Part shown: piece by piece, positions 53,265-61,807 of the stretch
Numbering within the stretch: the stretch's first letter is position 1
How the letters are laid out: each line of letters opens with the position of its first letter
Source of the DNA: Faecalibacterium sp.
GTDB taxonomy: Bacteria; Bacillota; Clostridia; Oscillospirales; Ruminococcaceae
Direction of reading: 5' to 3'
NCBI GenBank assembly: GCA_029264955.1
Contig: JARHYC010000020.1
Coordinates: 1 to 64,000, forward strand
Length of the DNA stretch: 64,000 nucleotides
The notes under the pieces: model-generated
Database searches by the model: none
What the model was told of the DNA's origin: nothing
The model's input: only the letters and a program-made list of their open reading frames with translations
Translations under genes and position numbers: made by a program

Positions 53265-54338
53265 TCACTTCTTGACCAGGTACTTGCGCATATCCAGTGC
53301 GCATGCAAACAGGATGATACCACCCTTGATGACGTAGATCAGGTCCTGGCTGATATGCATCATGTTCAGGCCGACGAAGATCAAACGCAGCATCAAAACA
53401 CCGATGACAACGCCGCTGATCTTACCGATACCACCTACGAAGCTGACGCCACCGATGACACATGCTGCAATAGCATCCAGCTCGTAGTTCAGTCCAGTGT
53501 TTGCCGTGTTAGAAGCAACGCGAGCGCCCTCGATGAAGCCGGTAACGCCGTACATTGCACCTGCCAGAGCGAAGACCATAACGGTGGTCTTGAACACATT
53601 AACACCGGAAACACGGGCTGCTTCTTCGTTAGCGCCCAGAGCGAACATATTCTTACCAAAGGTGGTCTTGTTCCAGATAATCCACATAATAGCGGTCAGC
53701 AGCAGGGACATCCAAACATAGTTGGGAATAGGCGTACCAGCAATCTTCAGGAAGCTGCCGGTGATGAATTCAGAGTAGGATGCATCCAGACCAGAAATTG
53801 CCATACCTGCATTGTTGCCAGCCTTAACGTACAGCAGCAGCATGGTAAAGACAATCAGCTGGGTACCCAGGGTAACGATAAAGGGATGCAGCTTGAACTT
53901 TGCTACGAAGAAACCGTTGAAGCAGCCAATCAGAGCGCCGATCACCATAACAGCCACCAGAACCAGCAGCACCGGAGGAGGCGTCAGGTTGGGCCACATC
54001 TTGCTGGCTGCGTCCACAGCCTGCAGCAAAGAAGCAGAGATACATGCGGTCAGACCAACGATGCGGCCTGCGGACAGGTCCGTACCGGTCAGAACAATAC
54101 AGCCGCCGATACCCAGTGCGATGGGCAGGTACACGCAGGTCTGAGACAGAATGTTGATAATAGAAGACGGCTGAATGAACAGCGGGTTCTTAATTGCAAT
54201 GACAACGATTGCGATTGCCATCAGGATCAGCAAGGCGTTATTCAGCAGAGTATCCTTTACTCGCTGAGCAGTCCAAGGCTTCTTTTCTGCCTGGGCAGCC
54301 TTCATCTTTTTTTCAAGCGTTTTGCTCTCGATACTCAT
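53265..54338 (-). CDS. mglC: galactose/methyl-galactoside ABC transporter permease
   Basis: 357 aa, BPD_transp_2 family permease with about nine to ten membrane segments. GIGGCIVLTGTDLSAGR, the coupling-helix zone GANEEAARVSGVNVFKT, and GGVSFVGGIGKISG are MglC/RbsC hallmarks. GGGAGG precedes the ATG; 17 bp after mglA. A long charged N-terminal extension (1-30) is cytoplasmic. Confidence 0.92.
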   Translation of the reverse strand: MSIESKTLEKKMKAAQAEKKPWTAQRVKDTLLNNALLILMAIAIVVIAIKNPLFIQPSSIINILSQTCVYLPIALGIGGCIVLTGTDLSAGRIVGLTACISASLLQAVDAASKMWPNLTPPPVLLVLVAVMVIGALIGCFNGFFVAKFKLHPFIVTLGTQLIVFTMLLLYVKAGNNAGMAISGLDASYSEFITGSFLKIAGTPIPNYVWMSLLLTAIMWIIWNKTTFGKNMFALGANEEAARVSGVNVFKTTVMVFALAGAMYGVTGFIEGARVASNTANTGLNYELDAIAACVIGGVSFVGGIGKISGVVIGVLMLRLIFVGLNMMHISQDLIYVIKGGIILFACALDMRKYLVKK

Positions 54339-54355
54339 TTTCGTGGTTCCTCCCC

Positions 54356-55855
54356 TTACACATACTTAGCCGCCAGAGTAAGGATCTCTTCCTGGCTAGT
54401 ATTCTTTGCATCGACTTCACCAGCAACTCTGCCGCCGGACATAACAATGATACGGTCGCAGACACCCAGCAGCTCAGGCATTTCGGACGATACCATGATA
54501 ACGCCCTTACCTGCCTTTGCCAGATCAATGATCAGCTGGTAAATTTCGTATTTTGCACCAACATCGATACCACGCGTCGGCTCATCCAGCAGCAGAACTT
54601 CCGGATTGGTCAGCAGCCAGCGGCCAATGATGACCTTTTGCTGGTTACCGCCGGACAGGCTGCGGATCTGAGTCCGATAGCTGGGAGTCTTGATGTGCAT
54701 TGCATCAATGGCCCACTGGGTCTTTTCGATCATCTTCTTGTCGCTCAGCCAGAAGCCGCCAACCAGATAATCCTTCATGCTGGAAACCACGGTGTTGTCC
54801 AGGATGCTGCGGATACCGAAAATACCAGTAGCGCGGCGCTCCTCCGTCAACAGAGCAAAACCGTTCTGAATCGCTTCTTTGGGGTTCTTATTCTGTATTT
54901 CCTTGCCGTGCAGCTTCATTGTGCCGCCCTCACGGGTCATTGCGCCAAAGATATTCTCCAGCATTTCGGTACGGCCTGCGCCGTCCAAACCTGCCAGACC
55001 CAGAATTTCGCCCTTATGTAACTGCAGGCTTGCATCCTTCAGCTGCGTGTATTTACCGGAAATCCCTTGAACATCCAGAATGACATCACCCACCACATTA
55101 TCCTTGGGCGGGAAGCGGTTGGTCAGCTCACGGCCGACCATCAGCTTGATGATTTCATCCATGCTAATGGAAGCCGTTTCACGAGTCGTGACATACTGGC
55201 CATCACGCATGATAGTGATTTCATCTGAAATCCGCTTGATTTCATCCATCTTATGGCTGATGTAAATAATGCCGCAGCCTCTATCACGCAGCATATTGAT
55301 GATACGGAACAGGTGCTCCACTTCCGTCTCATTCAGAGAAGATGTGGGTTCGTCGAAAACGATAATCTTGGAATTGTAGCTGACTGCCTTTGCGATTTCC
55401 ACCATCTGCCGCTGAGAAACAGGCAGAGTGCTCATAACCGCCTTGGGATCAACAGAAACCTGCAGGTCATCAAAGATTTCCTGGGTGCGCTTGCGCATCA
55501 TTTTCTCATTGACCACCAAATGTCCAACCGTGGGGTAACGGCCCAGCCACAGGTTATCGGTAACCGTGCGGGTCAACGCCTGGTTCAACTCCTGGTGTAC
55601 CATTGCGACGCCGTTTTCCAGTGCCTCTTTGGAACTCTTGAAGTTTACCTCTTTGCCGTCCAGCAGGATGGTGCCGCTGTCTTTGGAATAAATACCAAAC
55701 AGGCACTTCATCAATGTGGACTTGCCCGCTCCGTTCTCACCCATCAGAGCATGGACCGTACCCGGTCGAACCGTAAGATTTACATCATCCAGAGCTTTTA
55801 CGCCCGGGAACTCCTTACAGATACCGCGCATCTCTAGCAATGCCGGCTGCTCCAT
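54356..55855 (-). CDS. mglA: galactose/methyl-galactoside ABC transporter ATPase
   Basis: 499 aa with two ABC domains. First: Walker [10 protein letters not shown], signature [13 protein letters not shown], Walker [10 protein letters not shown]. Second: GLDGAGRTE (the degenerate loop normal in MglA/RbsA), [29 protein letters not shown]. Powers uptake by MglC. AGGAGG precedes the ATG. Confidence 0.94.
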   Translation of the reverse strand: MEQPALLEMRGICKEFPGVKALDDVNLTVRPGTVHALMGENGAGKSTLMKCLFGIYSKDSGTILLDGKEVNFKSSKEALENGVAMVHQELNQALTRTVTDNLWLGRYPTVGHLVVNEKMMRKRTQEIFDDLQVSVDPKAVMSTLPVSQRQMVEIAKAVSYNSKIIVFDEPTSSLNETEVEHLFRIINMLRDRGCGIIYISHKMDEIKRISDEITIMRDGQYVTTRETASISMDEIIKLMVGRELTNRFPPKDNVVGDVILDVQGISGKYTQLKDASLQLHKGEILGLAGLDGAGRTEMLENIFGAMTREGGTMKLHGKEIQNKNPKEAIQNGFALLTEERRATGIFGIRSILDNTVVSSMKDYLVGGFWLSDKKMIEKTQWAIDAMHIKTPSYRTQIRSLSGGNQQKVIIGRWLLTNPEVLLLDEPTRGIDVGAKYEIYQLIIDLAKAGKGVIMVSSEMPELLGVCDRIIVMSGGRVAGEVDAKNTSQEEILTLAAKYV

Positions 55856-55931
55856 AGTTTTCTCCTCCTTTATATGGTGTCCTTTCTGTCACCGCCATGT
55901 GCGTGCCAGAAATCTGGGGTTGCGATTCAAG

Positions 55932-55966
55932 AAAAAAAGCGGGGCTACCCTTCCGGCAGCCCCGCT
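55932..55966 (-). terminator. intercistronic terminator-like hairpin between mglB and mglA
   Basis: Minus strand: AGCGGGGCT/AGCCCCGCT and T7, 66 bp before mglA. It probably lets most transcripts stop after mglB, giving excess binding protein, or protects its mRNA. Confidence 0.8.
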
Positions 55967-56025
55967 CCATAAGCCAGTGCTTGGAAAAAGGATGTTTCAA
56001 ACGCAAATTCCGCAATATAGATTGA

Positions 56026-57153
56026 TTAGCTCATCTTTGCGTAAGGAACGTTAATCTTGTTGACACCTTTCTTGAAGTTGTACTTCTCTGTGTTCGCCAG
56101 CAGATCTGCACCTTCGTTTACGTTCTTGACCAAGGTTGCAATGGTTGCAGCCATAGCCTCGCCGTCCTGCTTAACAGTACCGGTCATCTGGTTCTTAGCA
56201 ATCTTGTCCAGAGCGGAGTCCATTGCGTCAACGCCGTAAACAGGGATGGTGATGGAACCTTCCTTGCCGGTGTTGTAGCCCAGTGCCTGCAGTGCTGCGA
56301 TTGCGCCCTCAGCCATACCGTCATTGTTCGCAATGATCAGCTCGACCATGTTCTTGTTTGCTTCAGTGTAAGAAGCCAAAATGGTATTCATGTAGTCGGT
56401 AGCTGCCTGTGCGGACCAAGCACCGGTGGGGTCAACCAGGAACTTGTCAGCATTCTTTTCATCGTAGAACACCAGCTTGGGCAGACCGGCTGCGACCAAC
56501 TTCTCGTTTGCATCTTCGACGGAGAACTTCGTACGGAACTCAGCCTCGTCGTTACCTTCCTGGCCCTTGAACATGACGTAAGAAATCTTGCCGTCGCCGT
56601 TCAGGTCGGTCTTCTCAAAGTTCTTGACCAGGAAATCACCGATCATCTCGCCCTGCATATGGCCTGCTTCGGGAGCGTCGGTGCCAACGAATGCGCATCT
56701 GTCATAGCTCTGGATGATGCTGTCCTCAACTGCACGGTTGAAGAAAATAACGGGGACGCCAGCATCCTGAGCCGCCTTGACAACCTGCTTTGCAGCATCG
56801 GGAGAAGAGGTCTCAACGATATTAACGATCAGCAGGTTCACACCGTTGGTAATAGCGGTATTGATCTGGTCCATCTGCTGGCCCTGATTGGTCTGCGCAT
56901 CGAAGTTATCGTATGCAATGCCTGCGTCCTTCAGCTCCTTATCCAGAGCGGTACGAACGGTGGTGATGTAAGCATCCGCAAAGTTGTAGTAGAAAACGCC
57001 AGCCTTAATGCCGGTTGCACCAGCTGCGCTGTTTTCGCCGCCAGCGGGGTTGTTTGCGGGAGAATCGCTGTTGTCACCACAAGCGGTCAGTGCCACTGCA
57101 CTTGCAACGATAGCAGAAGCCTTCAGAAAACTACGACGAGAAATCTTTTCCAT
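56026..57153 (-). CDS. mglB: galactose/glucose-binding lipoprotein MglB with twin-arginine-like signal
   Basis: 375 aa periplasmic-binding-protein type 1 fold. The signal peptide carries SRRSFLKAS, a match to the Tat consensus, and a lipobox ALTA-Cys. The Ca2+ loop typical of glucose/galactose-binding protein is seen as DLNGDGKIS. GNDEAEFR, NNDGMAEGAIAAL and PVYGVDAMDSAL are MglB ligand-site blocks. Ligand is probably galactose or glucose. GAAGGAAGG precedes the ATG. First and most expressed gene of mglBAC. Confidence 0.92.
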   Translation of the reverse strand: MEKISRRSFLKASAIVASAVALTACGDNSDSPANNPAGGENSAAGATGIKAGVFYYNFADAYITTVRTALDKELKDAGIAYDNFDAQTNQGQQMDQINTAITNGVNLLIVNIVETSSPDAAKQVVKAAQDAGVPVIFFNRAVEDSIIQSYDRCAFVGTDAPEAGHMQGEMIGDFLVKNFEKTDLNGDGKISYVMFKGQEGNDEAEFRTKFSVEDANEKLVAAGLPKLVFYDEKNADKFLVDPTGAWSAQAATDYMNTILASYTEANKNMVELIIANNDGMAEGAIAALQALGYNTGKEGSITIPVYGVDAMDSALDKIAKNQMTGTVKQDGEAMAATIATLVKNVNEGADLLANTEKYNFKKGVNKINVPYAKMS

Positions 57154-57204
57154 AATAAGTACCTTCCTTCAGTCTTATAAATTGGATGAGTCGATATTCA
57201 CTTT

Positions 57205-57265
57205 TCGCGCGGAATGCTGCGCGATTCACTAGTCATAGTATAGTCTTTTCCGGGGTAGGTTGCAA
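57205..57265 (-). promoter_or_regulatory. mgl promoter and candidate operator
   Basis: Minus strand: TTGCAA (57260-57265), 17-bp spacer, TATACT (57237-57242). Just after the expected start lies TCGCGC-N8-GCGCGA (57205-57224), placed as an operator for a repressor, perhaps LacI-type. Confidence 0.65.
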
Positions 57266-57620
57266 TCGAACAAATAGCCAACATTTCCGGATTTCTTTCA
57301 GCGCATTGTACAACTACAATCCTTTTTTTGCATCATTTATCCATAATACACCACAACAGTTCATAGTTTTATTTCATATTATCATTTTCTTTTGTGCAGT
57401 TTTTTGTCATTTTGAATCCCCCCTGTATCCAGCTCTCACCCCGCATCCTCTATTGCAAGGAGCCTGCCCCCCTCTTTTCTTCGCTTGGGTCATGCTTCAT
57501 TAGTCTATATCGAAAATGCGACGCGAAAAGCCAAAAAAGCAAAATATCGTCCTCTTTTTGTGCCGATTCTTTTCTGTTTTCCATCCAATAAACAAAAATT
57601 TGCAACATTTCCTGACGGGC
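57266..57620. other. AT-rich intergenic stretch
   Basis: No gene, RNA fold or repeat of note was found between the mgl promoter and the chrA promoter. Confidence 0.5.
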
Positions 57621-57623
57621 ATT

Positions 57624-57654
57624 TTGCTTTTGGTCGCGAATACCGTGCTATAAT
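57624..57654 (+). promoter_or_regulatory. promoter of the chrA pair
   Basis: TGC-TATAAT (extended -10) with TTGCTT 19 bp upstream. Confidence 0.6.
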
Positions 57655-57680
57655 AGAAAGAAAAAACGGAGGTTCACACA

Positions 57681-58244
57681 GTGAAGCGAAGTGAGCTTTT
57701 ACGAAAACTATTTGTGTCCACACTGTACCTCAGTGCATTTACCTTTGGCGGAGGTTATGTCATCGTCAGCCTGATGCAGAAAAAATTTGTGGATGAATAT
57801 CACTGGATTGAAGAGCGCGAAATGCTGGATCTGATCGCCATTGCCCAATCCTCACCCGGACCGATTGCTGTAAACGGTGCCATCGTGGTCGGCTATAAAC
57901 TAGCAGGTGTAGTGGGCGCACTGACGGCGATTGTTTCCACCGTTATTCCGCCGTTTGTTATCATCTCGCTGGTTTCCGCATTTTACACACTCTTCCGAAA
58001 TAGCTTTATCGTGAGTAAAATGCTGGAAGGGATGCAGGCTGGTGTGGGTGCTGTGATTGCATCTGTGGTGTTTCGCATGGCATCCGGTATTGTGTCCAGT
58101 AAGAATCTCTTTTCCATGGGTATCCTGCTTGCCGCCTTTGTGGCTGTTTGCATTTATAAAGTAAACGTGGTATACGTCATTCTGTCCTGTGCGGTGCTTG
58201 GTGCCGTTTACACCATTCTGACGCAAAGGAGAAATCATCTATGA
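57681..58244 (+). CDS. chrA: chromate/oxyanion transporter, short-chain CHR subunit 1
   Basis: 187 aa, about six membrane segments, half the size of full ChrA. Has FTFGGGYVIVSLMQKKFV and AQSSPGPIAVNGA, the CHR signature. Start is GTG at 57681 after CGGAGG. Its stop overlaps the next start by 4 bp; such pairs act as heterodimers. The CHR family exports chromate in some bacteria; the natural anion in gut anaerobes is unclear. Confidence 0.9.
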   Translation: MKRSELLRKLFVSTLYLSAFTFGGGYVIVSLMQKKFVDEYHWIEEREMLDLIAIAQSSPGPIAVNGAIVVGYKLAGVVGALTAIVSTVIPPFVIISLVSAFYTLFRNSFIVSKMLEGMQAGVGAVIASVVFRMASGIVSSKNLFSMGILLAAFVAVCIYKVNVVYVILSCAVLGAVYTILTQRRNHL

Positions 58245-58807
58245 GCATTTATCTGCAGCTGTTTTTCAGCTTTCTCCAAATCGGCGCGCTCAGCTTCGGC
58301 GGCGGATACGCCGCAATTCCCTTGATTCAAAATCAGGTGGTCGATACCCACAGCTGGATGTCCATGGCGGAATTTACTGACCTGGTCACCATTTCCGAAA
58401 TGACTCCCGGTCCGGTCGCCATCAACTCTGCTACCTTTGTGGGCCTTAAAATAGCCGGACTGCCGGGTGCCTTAGCCGCTACATTGGGCTGTGTTCTACC
58501 ATCCTGCATCATCGTGATGCTGATTGCCAAGCTCTACTTAAAATATCGCGATTTGTCCCTTTTACAGGGCATTCTGAGTGCATTACGTCCCGCCGTTGTG
58601 GCAATGATTGCTTCGGCTGGCGTTTCCATTTTGATTTCCGCATTCTGGGGCGGCACCGCTGCCATTGCACTGGCAAACACACACTGGCATCTGGTAATCA
58701 TTTTTGCGATCTGCTTATTCCTATTAGAAAAGTACAAGATGAATCCCATTGTGATTATGCTCTCCGCCGGCGCAATGAACCTGATTTTCTCCCTGGTCAT
58801 CCGCTGA
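58241..58807 (+). CDS. chrA: chromate/oxyanion transporter, short-chain CHR subunit 2
   Basis: 188 aa partner of the preceding protein. LSFGGGYAAIPLIQNQVV and SEMTPGPVAINSATFVG repeat the CHR signature in the second half of the transporter. AAAGGAG lies inside the end of subunit 1. The pair is convergent with the molybdenum cofactor operon. Confidence 0.9.
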   Translation: MSIYLQLFFSFLQIGALSFGGGYAAIPLIQNQVVDTHSWMSMAEFTDLVTISEMTPGPVAINSATFVGLKIAGLPGALAATLGCVLPSCIIVMLIAKLYLKYRDLSLLQGILSALRPAVVAMIASAGVSILISAFWGGTAAIALANTHWHLVIIFAICLFLLEKYKMNPIVIMLSAGAMNLIFSLVIR

Positions 58808-58825
58808 CTCATATTCCTAGACACA

Positions 58826-58872
58826 AAAGAACCGTCCTTCTCTGTCTTTCGACAAAGAGGAACGGTTTTCTT
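58826..58872. terminator. bidirectional terminator between chrA and mobB
   Basis: Hairpin AAAGAACCGT.../...AACGGTTTTCTTT with an internal imperfect stem, between convergent genes. Confidence 0.7.
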
Positions 58873-58877
58873 TTTCC

Positions 58878-59378
58878 TTATTTCAGATTTGCAAGCGGCT
58901 GTGCCTGGTCCAGTACAAACTGACAAATACCGTCAATATCGTCCAAACCAAACATCGGCACCCCCTGCAAGGTTTCGTCATCTGTCACCACAGCAAGGTA
59001 ATGTTCCGGTGGATAGGGCAGTCCCTTACCGGTTGCCTTGCGGCAAATACCGATCTGGGGAAGCTTTTCCTGCTTGTAGCCTTCTACCAAAATCAAATCC
59101 ACGTCATGCACCATGGCAATATTGTCATAGAGTGTGCGGGGACGCTGTTCGATAACAGCTGTTTTTTTCGGAGAGGAAACAACGGTCATGTCGGCACCCG
59201 CATGGGCAAACCGCCAGGAGTCTTTGCCCTCATGGTCGATTTCAAAATCGTGTGCATCGTGCTTGATGACCGCAACCCGCAAGCCCTGCGCCTTCAGCTT
59301 CCGTACCAGCTTTTCCACCAAGGTGGTTTTACCCGTGCCGGAAAATGCGGCAAATCCGATAATTCTGGGAGTATCCAT
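58878..59378 (-). CDS. mobB: molybdopterin-guanine dinucleotide biosynthesis protein MobB
   Basis: 166 aa GTP-binding accessory protein. Walker A FSGTGKTT (12-19), IKHDAHDFEIDHEGKDSWRFAHAGA as in MobB, and LILVEGYKQEKLPQI. ATG at 59378 follows GAAAGG. Last gene of the cofactor operon. MobA is not in the window. Confidence 0.92.
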   Translation of the reverse strand: MDTPRIIGFAAFSGTGKTTLVEKLVRKLKAQGLRVAVIKHDAHDFEIDHEGKDSWRFAHAGADMTVVSSPKKTAVIEQRPRTLYDNIAMVHDVDLILVEGYKQEKLPQIGICRKATGKGLPYPPEHYLAVVTDDETLQGVPMFGLDDIDGICQFVLDQAQPLANLK

Positions 59379-59407
59379 GGTATGCCTTTCCTGTATCTGG
59401 CCAGCTG

Positions 59408-59803
59408 TCAGTTCAGCTCGGTTTCCACGACACATTCCTTCTTGATTTTTCCTACCAGGAACTGGAGCGCATCAATCACGCGTGGGCGGATGTCGCCGCC
59501 AATCAACACATACATGATGTCATCACCCGCATCCAGCTGACCTTCGTTCAGCCAAACTCTTACATAATAAATACCATCCAGGGCACGTGCCTGTTCCACC
59601 GCAGCATTCAGCTTGGCGGCATCGTAGGAAAAGTGCATACCCACAACAGGCTTGGTGTCAGATGCACCATTGCGCACCATCGCTTTTGCAGTTTCACGCA
59701 CAGTACCGTTATGGAACAGATACATACCGACCTTGCCGGCATTCGGCTCGGCTTTTGCTTCTTTGATCCACTGATCCATCGAAGGGGAAATCTTCTTGCT
59801 CAT
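59408..59803 (-). CDS. moaE: MoaE-like molybdopterin synthase catalytic subunit
   Basis: 131 aa. Shows the MoaE pattern GTVRETAKAMVR...VGMHFSYDAAKLNAAVEQA, an acidic GDDIMYVLIGGDIRPRVIDALQFLVGKIKKE end with lysines near the active-site positions. Alignment of the two catalytic Lys of E. coli MoaE is not exact by eye. No moaD gene is adjacent. Sits 11 bp after the mog gene. Confidence 0.65.
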   Translation of the reverse strand: MSKKISPSMDQWIKEAKAEPNAGKVGMYLFHNGTVRETAKAMVRNGASDTKPVVGMHFSYDAAKLNAAVEQARALDGIYYVRVWLNEGQLDAGDDIMYVLIGGDIRPRVIDALQFLVGKIKKECVVETELN

Positions 59804-59814
59804 GACGTTCTCCT

Positions 59815-60318
59815 TTATTTCACCGGAGCGGCGCAGTCTGCCGACCCCTCCGAGCAGAGCATATCCAAGCCGTGACCAATCGCACCAATCACAGACAAGA
59901 TATTTTCCTTAGCAGCCTTTTCGCTGCCCGGCAGGTTGACAATCAAACTGCGTCCGCGAATACCTGCTGCGCTGCGGGACAGGCAGCCACGTGGGGTAAC
60001 CTGCATACTTGCTGCACGCATTGCTTCGGGGATGCCACGGGTTTCCCGCTCTACCACAGCCAAAGTAGCTTCCGGCGTAATATCGCGGGGAGAAAATCCC
60101 GTACCACCCGTGGTGACAATCAAAGTGATTTTTCGCTCATCACAGCAGGCAATCAGTTCGTTTTCGATTTCTGCCTTTTCGTCCGGGATGATGCTGGTGT
60201 ACTGTACGTCATAGCCGTTTTCTTTGAGAATCGCTGCTACTGCGGGGCCGCTGGTGTCCACACGCTCACCGCGAGAGCCTTTATCGCTGACGGTAATCAC
60301 TGCTGCTGTGTATGCCAT
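59815..60318 (-). CDS. mog: molybdopterin adenylyltransferase (MogA/MoaB family)
   Basis: 167 aa. Activates molybdopterin with AMP. SDKGSRGERVDTSGP at the start, then TTGGTGFSPRDITPEATL, the MPT-binding motif, and NLPGSEKAAKE. ATG at 60318 is 1 bp after the moaC stop with GGGAGGAAG before it. Confidence 0.93.
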   Translation of the reverse strand: MAYTAAVITVSDKGSRGERVDTSGPAVAAILKENGYDVQYTSIIPDEKAEIENELIACCDERKITLIVTTGGTGFSPRDITPEATLAVVERETRGIPEAMRAASMQVTPRGCLSRSAAGIRGRSLIVNLPGSEKAAKENILSVIGAIGHGLDMLCSEGSADCAAPVK

Positions 60319-60319
60319 A

Positions 60320-60814
60320 TTATGCTTCCTCCCGCTTAAAATCGCCATGAACGCCGCCGGTCTTACGCAGCAGACGAATGTCAGAAATGACAATATCCTT
60401 CTGGATTGCCTTGCACATATCGTAAACAGTCAGTGCTGCCGTAGATACAGCGGTCAGCGCTTCCATTTCCACACCGGTACGGCCTGCGCAGGAAACCGTT
60501 GCTTCGATTTCCACGCTGTAACGGCTTTCGTCCAGCCACAGCTTCATATCGATACCATCCACCTGAACCGGGTGGCACATGGGGATCAAATCCGGGGTAC
60601 GCTTGGCACCCATAATGCCAGCTACCTGTGCAACTGTCAGCACATCGCCCTTTTTCATGCCGCCGGTGCGGATACGCTCAAAGGTTTCTGCGCTGACCAG
60701 CACGCGTGCGCCAGCAGTTGCCTCGCGGCGGGAAGGATCTTTTTCGCCCACATCCACCATCTTTGCACGGCCCTGGTCGTTAAAATGCGTAAAATCGTCC
60801 ATATTCTGTACCAT
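60320..60814 (-). CDS. moaC: cyclic pyranopterin monophosphate synthase
   Basis: 164 aa. Second step of molybdopterin synthesis, after MoaA. MVDVGEKDPSRREATA, IPMCHP, GVEMEALTAVSTAALTVYDMCKA and the Lys-Thr-Gly-Gly end match MoaC. AGGAG precedes the ATG. Confidence 0.96.
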   Translation of the reverse strand: MVQNMDDFTHFNDQGRAKMVDVGEKDPSRREATAGARVLVSAETFERIRTGGMKKGDVLTVAQVAGIMGAKRTPDLIPMCHPVQVDGIDMKLWLDESRYSVEIEATVSCAGRTGVEMEALTAVSTAALTVYDMCKAIQKDIVISDIRLLRKTGGVHGDFKREEA

Positions 60815-60852
60815 ATCGTACCACTCCTATTTTCTTGCAGTGTCGGCGCAAA

Positions 60853-61806
60853 TCAGCCGCCGATCTGGTTCATATTACGTCCTGCCTGACTGCGGTGATC
60901 TACGGAAAGTTCATCATGTTCTTCCGGTTTTGCACCGATTGCACGCTGGAACTGGCGCAGCATCTGCTCCCGATCCAAACCCTTGATATTAAATTCCTCT
61001 GCCGAATGCAGACAGGGCTTCAGCTTGCCGTCTGCTGTCAGGCGAATGCGGTTGCACTGGGAGCAGAACTTGTTGCTCACCGGGCTGATCAGACCTACAT
61101 TACCCTGCGCACCGGGCAGACGATACAGTTTTGCTACACTGCCATCCGCATCCTGTGGAACAGCGTCCGGCAGATGATCCAATACTACCGTGTTGGGCAG
61201 ATAAGCCTCCGGGCCGAAATCGCCGCCATCATACATAGGCATCAGCTCGATGAAACGCACATCCACCGGGTATTTCTTGGTCAGATCGGTCAGCGCAATG
61301 ATTTCGTCATCGTTAAAGCCGCCAATCAGGATGGCGTTGATTTTCACATGTTCAAAGCCTGCATCCAGCGCAGCATGAATCCCCGCCAACGCCTGATCCA
61401 GATGACCAATGCGGGTAATGCGATGGTATTTTTCCGGATTTAGGGTATCCAGGCTGATATTGATGCGGTTTACGCCCGCTTCCTTCAAAGGCTTTGCCAA
61501 TGCGGGCAGGGCAATGCCGTTGGTGGTAATACCCACATCTTCAATACCGGGCACCGCAGCGGCACGACGGCAAATGGAAACGATATTCTTTTTTACCAGC
61601 GGTTCTCCGCCTGTGATACGCACTTTCGTTACGCCCAGAGATGCTGCGGTTTCTACCGCTGCAATCATTTCATCTTCGGTGAGCATTTCCGCGTGGTCTT
61701 TTTTGCAGATGCCGTCTTCCGGCATACAATAGCGGCAGCGCAGGTTGCACAGCTCCGTTACCGACAAACGCAGATAGGTTACACGCCGTCCAAATGTATC
61801 AATCAT
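60853..61806 (-). CDS. moaA: GTP 3',8-cyclase
   Basis: 317 aa radical SAM enzyme. N-terminal cluster Cys20-x3-Cys24-x2-Cys27, SAM motif ITGGEPL, C-terminal second cluster CSQCNRIRLTADGKLKPC, and the essential C-terminal Gly-Gly. ATG at 61806 is 1 bp after the preceding stop; GGGAGA before it. Confidence 0.96.
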   Translation of the reverse strand: MIDTFGRRVTYLRLSVTELCNLRCRYCMPEDGICKKDHAEMLTEDEMIAAVETAASLGVTKVRITGGEPLVKKNIVSICRRAAAVPGIEDVGITTNGIALPALAKPLKEAGVNRINISLDTLNPEKYHRITRIGHLDQALAGIHAALDAGFEHVKINAILIGGFNDDEIIALTDLTKKYPVDVRFIELMPMYDGGDFGPEAYLPNTVVLDHLPDAVPQDADGSVAKLYRLPGAQGNVGLISPVSNKFCSQCNRIRLTADGKLKPCLHSAEEFNIKGLDREQMLRQFQRAIGAKPEEHDELSVDHRSQAGRNMNQIGG

Positions 61807-61807
61807 T

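Noticed and set aside
54960-55010. Broken second Walker A loop in MglA
   Set aside because: GLDGAGRTE-type degeneration is normal for the second domain of MglA/RbsA proteins.
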